Of a DNA stretch of 64,000 bases, positions 22,539 through 30,344 are shown one piece after another. The stretch spans positions 186,001 through 250,000 of the forward strand of contig JACJZH010000004.1 of assembly GCA_020635695.1 (NCBI GenBank), in the 5' to 3' direction. Under the pieces are notes generated by a model. That model ran no database searches, had not been told where the DNA came from, and saw only the letters and a program-made list of their open reading frames with translations. The position numbers and the translations under genes are program-made. This DNA is from Flavobacteriales bacterium (GTDB taxonomy: Bacteria > Bacteroidota > Bacteroidia > Flavobacteriales_F > PHOS-HE28). Positions within the stretch are counted from its first letter, which is position 1. Each line of letters starts with the position of its first letter.

Positions 22539-23903
22539 TTGATCGGCGCAGCTTTCAGAAGGACCACCCGCAAAGGGAGGGCGGAACGCCCCAAGCCCTT
22601 GGTCCCGATGTGCCTCATGTCCGTGCTGCTCGGGTGTGCATCCACAGGCCCCCTGGACCTGCCCGCTCAGGAGGATCCCTATTACGACGGCCCCCTGCCC
22701 CGCTTCACCGACCAGGTGTACAGCCCCACCGTGCGCACCGTGCAGCTCTACAAGCAGGGGTTCGCCCTCTCACAGCCCATCCTGGAGCTTGGCAGCGGGG
22801 ACCGGCTGGAACTGCATTTCGACGACCTGCAGGACCAGGCCGAGTACCTGAGCTACACCCTGGTGCACTGCGATGCGGACTGGCGACCGAGCGATGTGCC
22901 GAAAGGACAATACCTGGAAGGTGCGTTCACCGACTACCTCCCTCCTCCCCGCCTCAGCTTCAACACCCTCCAACCCTACTTCCACTACGCGCTGGAAGTG
23001 CCCAACGACCGGATGCGACCGACCCGCTCGGGGAATTATCTCCTGAAGGTGTTCCGTGACAATGATGAGGAGGACCTGGTCCTGACCCGCCGCCTGCTGG
23101 TCTTCGAGCAACAGGTGTGGATCGACACGCAGGTGCAGGCCAGCCGGAACGTGGAGGAGCGCAACAGCGCCCAGCAGCTGGACCTCACCATCCGCTACCC
23201 CGGGCTGGACGTGCCCGACCCCTTCGGCGACCTGCGCGTGGTCGCGCTCCAGAACATGCGCTGGGACGCCGCCCACAGCGGCTTCAAGCCACGCTTCGTG
23301 CGCACCAACGAACTGATCTACGACTTTCCCGACGCGGGCCTGTTCCCCGGGAACAATGAGTGGCGCAACTTCGACGTGAAGGACCTGCGCTTCCGGCACC
23401 AGCAGGTGGCCAGCATCGTGAACGGCCCACGCCTCACGGACGTGTTCCTGGTGCCGGACACCAAGCGCAACATCCGGGTCTACTTCGAGCAGCCCGACAT
23501 CAACGGGCGCTACCTGGTGCAGCACGTGGAGTTCGACGACCCCGATCGGAACGCCGACTACGTGAACGTGCACTTCACGCTGAAGCTGGACGCTCCGTTG
23601 TACGGGGGTGCGGTCTACGTGTACGGCGCGCTCAGCGACTTCCAGTGCCGCAAGGAGTTCCGGATGACCTGGGACCGCGAGCGGGAGCTCTACCACCTGA
23701 CCGTGCCGCTGAAGCAGGGCTTCTACGACTACGCCTACGCCTTCCTGCCGGACGGATCGGAGGTCAGCGACCTCACCCGGCTCGAGGGTTCACACTTCCA
23801 GACGGAGAACGAGTACCTGGTGCTGGTCTACTTCAACGACTACCAGCTGCGGATGCAACGCCTGGTGGGGCTGCGCTCCTTCGCCACGCGGATGCGGAAC
23901 TAG
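22539..23903 (+). CDS. Type IX secretion system plug protein (DUF5103)
   Basis: A protein of up to 454 residues matching DUF5103, the plug family that closes the periplasmic side of the SprA translocon of the type IX secretion system. Typical features are Y-K-x-G-F-x-L-S-x-P-I-L-E-L near the N-terminus, Y-T-L-V-H-C-D-A-D-W, L-x-x-P-x-L-S-F-N-T-L-Q-P-Y-F-H-Y, and the C-terminal G-F-Y-D-Y-A-Y. The start is uncertain: the frame opens with a TTG at 22539, while ATG 22608 would leave a short signal ending at an L-L-G-C lipobox. The longer start gives a basic n-region. Divergent from nqrA. Confidence 0.8.
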   Translation: MIGAAFRRTTRKGRAERPKPLVPMCLMSVLLGCASTGPLDLPAQEDPYYDGPLPRFTDQVYSPTVRTVQLYKQGFALSQPILELGSGDRLELHFDDLQDQAEYLSYTLVHCDADWRPSDVPKGQYLEGAFTDYLPPPRLSFNTLQPYFHYALEVPNDRMRPTRSGNYLLKVFRDNDEEDLVLTRRLLVFEQQVWIDTQVQASRNVEERNSAQQLDLTIRYPGLDVPDPFGDLRVVALQNMRWDAAHSGFKPRFVRTNELIYDFPDAGLFPGNNEWRNFDVKDLRFRHQQVASIVNGPRLTDVFLVPDTKRNIRVYFEQPDINGRYLVQHVEFDDPDRNADYVNVHFTLKLDAPLYGGAVYVYGALSDFQCRKEFRMTWDRERELYHLTVPLKQGFYDYAYAFLPDGSEVSDLTRLEGSHFQTENEYLVLVYFNDYQLRMQRLVGLRSFATRMRN

Positions 23904-23946
23904 GGGAAGGAAGAAGGGGGAAGAGACAAGACGGGAAGAGGCAAGA

Positions 23947-23959
23947 GGGCGCTTCGCCC
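23947..23959 (+). terminator. Small hairpin after the plug gene
   Basis: GGGCG and CGCCC pair around CTT, 44 bases past the stop. It is preceded by purine-rich near-heptads (GGGAAGA, GACAAGA, GGCAAGA). Terminator function is weakly supported because there is no T-run. Confidence 0.35.
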
Positions 23960-23984
23960 CACCGCCGACCGCCGTCGGACCGCC

Positions 23985-24056
23985 GACTCACGACCCCTGA
24001 CTGCCGACTGAAGACTGCGCACTGCCGACTGCCGACTGAAGACTGCCGACTGCTCA
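23985..24056. repeat. GACTGnn heptad array
   Basis: Ten in-phase heptads: GACTCAC, GACCCCT, then GACTG or CACTG units at 23999, 24006, 24013, 24020, 24027, 24034, 24041 and 24048. The last unit ends exactly at the typA stop codon (24054-24056). No inverted partner arm of the same heptamer is visible nearby. The array separates the convergent plug and typA genes. Confidence 0.85.
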
Positions 24057-25871
24057 GGCTTCCTGCAGCTTCTTCGCGTGCTTCTTGCGCTCGTTCTCGT
24101 CCAGGTGCACCTTGCGGATGCGCAGGCTCTTGGGCGTGACCTCGAGGTATTCGTCGCCGGCGATGTACTCCATGCACTCCTCCAGGCTGAACTTGATGGC
24201 GGGCGCGATGTTCATCTTCTCGTCGCTGCCACTGGCGCGCATGTTGGTGAGCTTCTTCACACGGATCACGTTCACCACCAGCTCCTCGCCGGGCTTGGGG
24301 CTTTCGCCGATCACCTGGCCGGCGTAGACCTCCTCCCCGGGGTCCACGAAGAACTTGCCGCGGTCCTGCAGCTTGTCCAGCGCGTAGGGGATCACCGGAC
24401 CGGTCTCGCCGCTCACGATGCAGCCGGGGCGCGGACCCTGGATGGTGCCCTTGTACGGCTCGTAGCCCTTGAAGCGGTGCGCGATGATGGCCTCGCCCTC
24501 GGTGGCGGTGAGCAGCACGTTGCGCAGGCCGATGATGCCCCGGGCGGGGATGCTGAACTCCAACGCGGTGCGGTCGCTGCGCTGCTCGATGTTCAGGATG
24601 TCGCCCTTGCGGCGGGTCACGTGGTCGATCACGCGGCTGCTGAAGGCTTCGGGCACCTGCACGCTCAGCAGTTCGATGGGCTCGTGGCGCTGGCCGTCGA
24701 TCTCCTTGAACAGCACCTGCGGCTGGCCCAGCTGGAATTCGTAGCCCTCCCGGCGCATGGTCTCCACCAGGATGCTTAGGTGCAGGATGCCTCGGCCGTA
24801 GACGAGCAGCCGGTCCGGGCTGTCGGTCTCCTCCACGCGCATGGCCAGGTTCTTCTCGATCTCCTTGAACAGGCGGTCGCGCAGGTGGCGGCTGGTCACG
24901 AACTCGCCCTCCTTGCCGAAGAACGGCGAGGTGTTGATGGTGAACAGCATGCTCATCGTGGGCTCGTCCACCCGGATGCGGGGCAGCCCCTCGGGCGCCT
25001 CGGCGTCGGCCACCGTGTCGCCGATGTCGAAGCCCTCCAGTCCGAGGATGGCCACGATCTCGCCGCAACCCACCGCATGCTTCACCTTTTCCTTGCCCAG
25101 GCCCTCGAACACCATGAGCTCCTTCACCTGGCCCTTCTTCATGGAGCCGTCGTTCTTCACCAAGGTGATCGGCTGGTTGGGCGCGATGCTGCCACGGGTG
25201 ACCCGGCCCACCGCGATCCGGCCCTGGAAGCTGCTGTAGTCCAGGCTGGTGATGCGCATCTGGAGCGTACCCTCCACCACCTTGGGCGCCGGTACATGCT
25301 CCAGGATCACGTCCAGCAGGTGGCTCACGTCCTCGGTCGGGTTCTGCCAGTCGGGGCCCATCCAGCCCTGCTTGCTGCTGCCGTATACCGTGGGGAAGTC
25401 GAGCTGCTCCTCGGTGGCGTCCAGGCTGAACATGAGGTCGAACACGGCCTCGTGCACCTCCACCGGGGTGCAGTTGGGCTTGTCCACCTTGTTGATCACC
25501 ACCACCGGCTTCAGGCCCAGCTCGATGGCCTTGCCCAGCACGAAGCGCGTCTGCGGCATCGGGCCCTCGAAGGCGTCCACCAGCAGGATCACCCCGTCGG
25601 CCATGTTCAGCACCCGCTCCACTTCACCCCCGAAGTCGCTGTGGCCCGGGGTGTCGATGATGTTGATCTTGGTGCCCTTGTAGCGCACGCTCACGTTCTT
25701 GCTCAGGATCGTGATGCCGCGTTCGCGCTCCAGGTCGTTGTTGTCCAGGAGCAGGTCCTTCACCTCCTCGTTCACGCGGAAGAGCTGGCACTGGTGCAGG
25801 ATCTTGTCCACCAGCGTGGTCTTGCCGTGGTCCACGTGGGCGATGATGGCGATGTTGCGCAGGTCGGTCAT
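24054..25871 (-). CDS. typA: Translational GTPase TypA/BipA
   Basis: A 605-residue ribosome-binding GTPase involved in 50S assembly and stress adaptation. G1 is A-H-V-D-H-G-K-T (about residues 11-18), switch I holds R-E-R-G-I-T-I, G3 is D-T-P-G-H and G4 is N-K-V-D. The C-terminal TypA domain has I-P-A-R-G-I-I-G-L-R near residue 418. Length is standard. The minus-strand box TACCTTTG (25961 to 25954) gives an 82-base leader, long compared with most genes here. Confidence 0.95.
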   Translation of the reverse strand: MTDLRNIAIIAHVDHGKTTLVDKILHQCQLFRVNEEVKDLLLDNNDLERERGITILSKNVSVRYKGTKINIIDTPGHSDFGGEVERVLNMADGVILLVDAFEGPMPQTRFVLGKAIELGLKPVVVINKVDKPNCTPVEVHEAVFDLMFSLDATEEQLDFPTVYGSSKQGWMGPDWQNPTEDVSHLLDVILEHVPAPKVVEGTLQMRITSLDYSSFQGRIAVGRVTRGSIAPNQPITLVKNDGSMKKGQVKELMVFEGLGKEKVKHAVGCGEIVAILGLEGFDIGDTVADAEAPEGLPRIRVDEPTMSMLFTINTSPFFGKEGEFVTSRHLRDRLFKEIEKNLAMRVEETDSPDRLLVYGRGILHLSILVETMRREGYEFQLGQPQVLFKEIDGQRHEPIELLSVQVPEAFSSRVIDHVTRRKGDILNIEQRSDRTALEFSIPARGIIGLRNVLLTATEGEAIIAHRFKGYEPYKGTIQGPRPGCIVSGETGPVIPYALDKLQDRGKFFVDPGEEVYAGQVIGESPKPGEELVVNVIRVKKLTNMRASGSDEKMNIAPAIKFSLEECMEYIAGDEYLEVTPKSLRIRKVHLDENERKKHAKKLQEA

Positions 25872-25953
25872 GATGGCCGGAATGGGATGGATGGGATGCG
25901 GGCGCGGGCCCTGGAAGGGTCAGGTGAAGGGTTGCGCTCCGCGAACGGGCCGG

Positions 25954-25961
25954 CAAAGGTA
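25954..25961 (-). promoter_or_regulatory. -7 box of typA
   Basis: TACCTTTG on the minus strand, a full consensus match; no clear TTG at the right distance. Confidence 0.5.
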
Positions 25962-25993
25962 GGGAGGTTGCGTGCACGGGAGATCGCGACGGC

Positions 25994-26001
25994 TATCTTT
26001 G
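25994..26001 (+). promoter_or_regulatory. -7 box of tRNA-Arg
   Basis: TATCTTTG, a full consensus match, ending nine bases before the tRNA. The nearest TTG is 23 bases upstream. Confidence 0.6.
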
Positions 26002-26010
26002 CGCCCCACC

Positions 26011-26084
26011 GGCCCCGTAGTTCAACTGGATAGAATGACAGATTCCGGTTCTGTTGGTTGGGGGTTCGAATCCCTCCGGGGTCA
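26011..26084 (+). tRNA. tRNA-Arg (anticodon CCG)
   Basis: A 74-nt cloverleaf. The acceptor arms GGCCCCG and CGGGGTC pair with one G-T wobble. The anticodon stem ACAGA/TCTGT holds loop TTCCGGT with CCG at 26045-26047, reading CGG. The T arm GGGGG-TTCGAAT-CCCTC is plausible, the discriminator is A and CCA is not encoded. Confidence 0.95.
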
Positions 26085-26092
26085 CTGAAGAG

Positions 26093-26115
26093 AGCGTCCG
26101 CAAGGGCGCTTTTTT
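26093..26115 (+). terminator. Intrinsic terminator after tRNA-Arg
   Basis: AGCGTCC and GGGCGCT pair around a GCAA tetraloop and are followed by a run of six T. It starts eight bases after the tRNA. Confidence 0.85.
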
Positions 26116-26124
26116 CTTGGGTAA

Positions 26125-26248
26125 GTTGCAGGTTGGATGTTGCAGGTTGCACGTTGTTCAGATCAACGGAGTTCCTGCCAACCTTCAACGTTCAACATCC
26201 AACGTTCAACCTTCAACATCCAACATCCAACCTCCAACCCTCAACCCA
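26125..26248. repeat. Inverted heptad arrays GTTGnnn / CAACnnn without a gene
   Basis: Arm 1: GTTG at 26125, 26132, 26139, 26146, 26153. Arm 2: CAAC at 26179, 26186, 26193, 26200, 26207, 26214, 26221, 26228, 26235, 26242. Both arms are strictly 7-phased and mutually complementary, separated by about 20 bases. The heptamer is the same as in the S23 element at 17955-18490, but no ORF lies between the arms. The region separates tRNA-Arg from hslR. Confidence 0.9.
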
Positions 26249-26252
26249 CCCC

Positions 26253-26621
26253 ATGCGCCTCGACAAATTCCTCTGGTGCGTGCGCCTGCACAAGACCCGG
26301 GCCCTGGCCACCGAGGCCTGCCGGAAGGGTCGCGTTCAGCTGAACGGTGCGGAAGCCAAGCCGGCCGCCGAGGTGAAGGTGGGCGATGAGGTGGCCGTAC
26401 GGCGACCGCCCATCTGGCGACGGTTCCGGGTGCTGGACCTGCCGGCCGGGCGGGTGGGCGCCAAGCTGGTGCCCGGGCTCATCGAGGACATCACACCCTT
26501 GGAGGACCTGGAAAAGGAGGAGCTTGCACGGAGGACCCGGCCGGAGGAGGCCTTCCTGCGCGGGCGGCCCACCAAGCAGCAGCGCCGGCACATCGACCGG
26601 TTCCGTTCGGGGAGCGATTGA
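26253..26621 (+). CDS. hslR: S4-domain RNA-binding protein (Hsp15-like)
   Basis: A 122-residue protein with an N-terminal S4 RNA-binding domain: M-R-L-D-K-F-L-W-C-V-R-L-H-K-T-R (1-16), the A-x-E-A-C-R-K-G-R-V-Q-L-N-G segment (about 20-32) and V-K-V-G-D-E-V. The C-terminal basic tail (R-G-R-P-T-K-Q-Q-R-R-H-I-D) is the Hsp15 pattern. Hsp15 binds stalled free 50S subunits carrying nascent peptides. The ATG at 26253 is right: the 65 upstream codons of the frame are translated heptad repeats. Confidence 0.88.
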   Translation: MRLDKFLWCVRLHKTRALATEACRKGRVQLNGAEAKPAAEVKVGDEVAVRRPPIWRRFRVLDLPAGRVGAKLVPGLIEDITPLEDLEKEELARRTRPEEAFLRGRPTKQQRRHIDRFRSGSD

Positions 26622-26713
26622 ACCCTTCCGCCCGTTGGCGGGTTTCCCATACTGGAGCATGTTCGGCACGGACCACGGTTCCCGGCCCGGGCCATGTTCC
26701 CGAACTTCGACCC

Positions 26714-29700
26714 ATGCGCTCGTTCCTCTGGACCCTGGCCCTGGCGGGCCTGCCCGTGCTTTCAACCGCCCAGCCCGTGCTTCAACTCCGCACCGGCGAC
26801 GTATCCACCATATCCGTGGAACGGGCCAGGGCGGCCTTGGTCGCGAGCGCTTCGGTGGATGGCCAGGTCCCGGCCTTCGTCGTCTTCGACCACACCCTGA
26901 ACGCACCTGAGCGAGTTCGTTGCACCGAGCTCGGCGTGCGGTTCCTGCACCCCTTGAAAGGGCATGCCTGGTCCGTCCTGCTACGCACGGATACCGATCT
27001 GGACCGGCTTGCCGGTCTGGGACTGAGCGGCGTTCATCTGCCTCGTGCCCAGGACCGCGTTCATCCAAGCCTGGCCGTTGACCTGGCCGGGAACGACCGG
27101 CGCGCAAGGCATGCCGTGACGGTGCTTCCCTGGACCCCATCCCATGCAGCACTGCTCAGGGAACGGGCGGGCGCCGTGGTCCAGGCGGAACTCCCTGCGA
27201 TCGGCGGACTGATCATGGAACTGGATGGCCGGACCATCGAGCGACTGGCCGAGGACGTGCTGGTGCAATGGATCGAGCCCGCGCCGGAGGAAGGCGAGCC
27301 GGAGGACCTGCGCGGCCGCACGCTGCACCGGGTGCATGCCCTGGGCACGGACGTGGCCGGATCACCCGGACTGGACGGTACGGGCGTGGTGGCCGTGGTG
27401 AACGATGACGGCTTCGTGGGGCCGCACATCGACTTCACCGGACGCACCGAGCAGAGCGATGTGGCGGGCGACATGTCCGGGGACCATGGCGACATGGTGG
27501 CCGGCATCCTGGGCGGAGCCGGCAACCTGGATCCCCGGCAGCAGGGCATGGCACCAGGTGCCCACCTCATCATCCGCCAGTACAGCGGCAACATGCCCAA
27601 CACGGTGGACCTGTACCAGGACGAGGGCGCCGTGATCTTCAGCAGCAGCTACAGCAACGGCTGCAACGTGGGCTACACCTCCACCACCCAGCTGGTGGAC
27701 GACGAGATCTACGACAACCCGGCGATCATCCAGGTGTTCTCCGCCGGGAACAACGGCACCACCGACTGCGGGTTCGGGGCGGGCGACTTCTGGGGCAACA
27801 TCACCGGCGGGCACAAACAAGGGAAGAACGTGATCGCCACGGCCAACCTGAACGACATCGACGTCCTGGCCGGCAGCAGCAGCCGCGGCCCCTCTACCGA
27901 TGGCCGGATCAAGCCCGACATCGGCGCCTATGGGAACAGCCAGACCAGCACCTACCCGCCCAACACCTATGGCCCGGGCGGCGGCACCAGCGCAGCGGCC
28001 CCCGGTGTGTCCGGCACGTTGGCCGTGCTGTACCAAGGCTGGCGCGAACTGCATGGAGGCGATCCCAACAGCGGGCTCATGAAGGCCTTTCTGCTGAACG
28101 CCGCCGACGACCTGGGGAACACCGGGCCGGATTTCCGCTTCGGCTGGGGGCGCCTGAACGGGGCCCGGGCCTGGCAGGCCATCGATCGGGACCAATGGAC
28201 CACCGGCAGCCTGGACCAGGGACAGAGCGCCACCCACAACATCGAGGTTCCCGCCGGCACGGCCGAACTGCGGGTGATGCTGTACTGGACCGACCCGGCG
28301 GCCTCGCTCCAGGCGCAGGAAGCCCTGGTGAACGACCTGGACCTCACCGGCACCGCGCCCGACCAGACGGGTCACCTGCCCTGGCACCTGGACCCCACGC
28401 CCGACCCGGCCATCCTGAACGGCCCGGCCACCAAGGCCCCGGACCACCTGAACAACGTGGAGCAGGTACATGCCGTGGACCCCGTCACCGGTACCTGGTC
28501 GTTCACGGTGGAGGCCTTCGATGTGCCCTCGGGGCCGCAGGAGTACTTCCTGGTCTACGACCTGATCCCGGACAGCATCCGGATCACCTACCCCCTGGCG
28601 GGCGACGTGCTCACCAGCGATGAAAGCCACCGTTTCCGCTGGGATGCGCTCGGCAACACGGACCCCTTCACCGTGTCGTTGAGCCTGGACAGCGGCATGA
28701 CCTGGAACGCCTACCCTGCCGTGAGCGGCGACCGGCGTTACTTCGACCTCGGCCTGGGCGACACCCTGTTCCTGCACTGTTTCCTGCGGGTGGAACGCAA
28801 CGGTCAACTGGCGGAGAGCGGGCCCTTCCGGATCCAGCATGCCGCCGATGACCTGGAGGTCCTGTTCAACTGCCCCGACAGCATGGGACTGGCCTGGCCA
28901 CCGGTGGAGGGCGCTTCCGCCTATGTGATGCACCGCCTGGGTGCGCAGTACATGGACAGCGTCGCGTTGACCTCCGACACGGCCTTCGTGTTCACCGGAC
29001 TGGTACCGGGCGCGGCCGACTGGTTCGCCGTCACCGCGCTCGATGCACTTGGCCGGCCGTCCCGCCGGTCGATCGCGATCCCCCGCCCCACGCAGTTGCA
29101 GAACTGCCAGGCGGGCCAGGACCTCTTCGTGGAGAGCGTGCTTTCCCCAGGGCCCGTGCTGCTGCAGTGCCAGAGCGACCCGGCCGTGCGGTACGTCGTC
29201 CGCAACGGGGGCAGCGATGCCGTGGAAGGATTCGCCACCGGGTTCCAGGTGAACGGCAACGCGCCGGTGAACGTGCAAATGACGGACACCATCGCTCCGG
29301 GTGACAGCCTGCTGGTGGAACTGCCACAACAGTCGCTGGGCATGGCCAACAACGTCACCAACCTGTTCCGGGTCTTCGCATCCTCCCTGCAGGAGCAGTT
29401 CCCACCCAACGACACCCTGTCCATGGAGGTCCTGCGCACGGGCAACTTCGCCTGGATCCCGCTCCAGGAGAACTTCGACAATGAGGTCGCCTGCTCGACC
29501 AGCAACGTGTGCGATACGCCCTGCGATGAAGTGGGCCTCTTCCGCAATGCCATGAACGGTGGCGAGGACGACATCGACTGGCGCGTGGACACGGCCGGCA
29601 CGCAGACCGCCGACACCGGTCCGGCCCTGGACCACACCATGGGCGACGAATACGGCCGCTACATCTACCTGGAAGCATCGGGCGGGTGCACCCAACAGGA

Positions 29701-30265
29701 GGCCCTGTTGACCGGTCCGTGCCTGCAGCTGCCCACGAGCACACCGGCACAGCTCACCTTCTGGTACCACCTTCAGGGAAGCGGCATGGGTGAACTGCAC
29801 GTGGACCTCTATGCGGATGGCGACCTGGTGCTCGACATCATGCCCCCGTTGATCGGCGATCAGGGTGATGCCTGGCAACAGGCCGCCGTCTCCCTTGCCC
29901 CCTGGGCTGGTCAGGTGGTCACCGTCCGCTTCCGCGGGGTGACCGGCCCCACGCATGTGAGCGACATGGCCTTGGACGACATCGGCGTGAGCCTGACCAC
30001 CGGCATCGGTGAACTGAACGGCGCCGCCCCCCTGGTCGTGACCCCTGAACGGGAAGCGGGACTCTTCCGGGTGGACCTTCCAGGAACCGGCCAGGCTTCG
30101 GACCAGTTGCAGGTGTTGGATGCCCGGGGAAGGCTGGTCCATGTCCAGGACCTCAGCGGCCTGCGCACGCTGCCGCTGGACCTTCGGAGCCGGCCGGCCG
30201 GGTTGTACCTGCTGCGGGCCATGCTCGCCGGCACGCCCCGCACCGCACGCGTGGTGAGGCCCTGA
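26714..30265 (+). CDS. Secreted S8 subtilase with T9SS sorting domain
   Basis: A 1183-residue secreted serine protease. The signal peptide (F-L-W-T-L-A-L-A-G-L-P-V-L-S-T-A, cleavage near residue 20) follows the ATG at 26714. The catalytic triad is visible: Asp231 or Asp232 in V-V-N-D-D-G-F, His258 in G-D-H-G-D-M-V-A-G, and Ser426 in G-G-G-T-S-A-A-A-P-G-V-S-G; the oxyanion Asn is in S-A-G-N-N-G. A P-domain-like region follows (to about 600), then fibronectin- and MAM-like segments, and a C-terminal type A T9SS sorting domain ending in P-A-G-L-Y-L-L-R-A plus a basic tail. It is probably exported through the outer membrane by the T9SS. Confidence 0.88.
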   Translation: MRSFLWTLALAGLPVLSTAQPVLQLRTGDVSTISVERARAALVASASVDGQVPAFVVFDHTLNAPERVRCTELGVRFLHPLKGHAWSVLLRTDTDLDRLAGLGLSGVHLPRAQDRVHPSLAVDLAGNDRRARHAVTVLPWTPSHAALLRERAGAVVQAELPAIGGLIMELDGRTIERLAEDVLVQWIEPAPEEGEPEDLRGRTLHRVHALGTDVAGSPGLDGTGVVAVVNDDGFVGPHIDFTGRTEQSDVAGDMSGDHGDMVAGILGGAGNLDPRQQGMAPGAHLIIRQYSGNMPNTVDLYQDEGAVIFSSSYSNGCNVGYTSTTQLVDDEIYDNPAIIQVFSAGNNGTTDCGFGAGDFWGNITGGHKQGKNVIATANLNDIDVLAGSSSRGPSTDGRIKPDIGAYGNSQTSTYPPNTYGPGGGTSAAAPGVSGTLAVLYQGWRELHGGDPNSGLMKAFLLNAADDLGNTGPDFRFGWGRLNGARAWQAIDRDQWTTGSLDQGQSATHNIEVPAGTAELRVMLYWTDPAASLQAQEALVNDLDLTGTAPDQTGHLPWHLDPTPDPAILNGPATKAPDHLNNVEQVHAVDPVTGTWSFTVEAFDVPSGPQEYFLVYDLIPDSIRITYPLAGDVLTSDESHRFRWDALGNTDPFTVSLSLDSGMTWNAYPAVSGDRRYFDLGLGDTLFLHCFLRVERNGQLAESGPFRIQHAADDLEVLFNCPDSMGLAWPPVEGASAYVMHRLGAQYMDSVALTSDTAFVFTGLVPGAADWFAVTALDALGRPSRRSIAIPRPTQLQNCQAGQDLFVESVLSPGPVLLQCQSDPAVRYVVRNGGSDAVEGFATGFQVNGNAPVNVQMTDTIAPGDSLLVELPQQSLGMANNVTNLFRVFASSLQEQFPPNDTLSMEVLRTGNFAWIPLQENFDNEVACSTSNVCDTPCDEVGLFRNAMNGGEDDIDWRVDTAGTQTADTGPALDHTMGDEYGRYIYLEASGGCTQQEALLTGPCLQLPTSTPAQLTFWYHLQGSGMGELHVDLYADGDLVLDIMPPLIGDQGDAWQQAAVSLAPWAGQVVTVRFRGVTGPTHVSDMALDDIGVSLTTGIGELNGAAPLVVTPEREAGLFRVDLPGTGQASDQLQVLDARGRLVHVQDLSGLRTLPLDLRSRPAGLYLLRAMLAGTPRTARVVRP

Positions 30266-30316
30266 GGCTTAACACGTTTTAAGGTTCCTTAACAGCCCCG
30301 CCGAAGGGGTGCCCGG

Positions 30317-30324
30317 TACTTTTG
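30317..30324 (+). promoter_or_regulatory. -7 box of the PDZ gene
   Basis: TACTTTTG matches TAnnTTTG and gives a 20-base leader to ATG 30345. The gap also contains a TTAA-rich stretch at 30270-30293. Confidence 0.5.
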
Positions 30325-30344
30325 ATCGGCAAGCCAGAACGACC

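Noticed and set aside
27362..30142. 926-codon open frame antisense to the subtilase gene
   Set aside because: The plus strand encodes an S8 protease with an intact triad; the antisense product is low-complexity Val/His/Gly/Gln typical of reverse frames of GC-rich genes.
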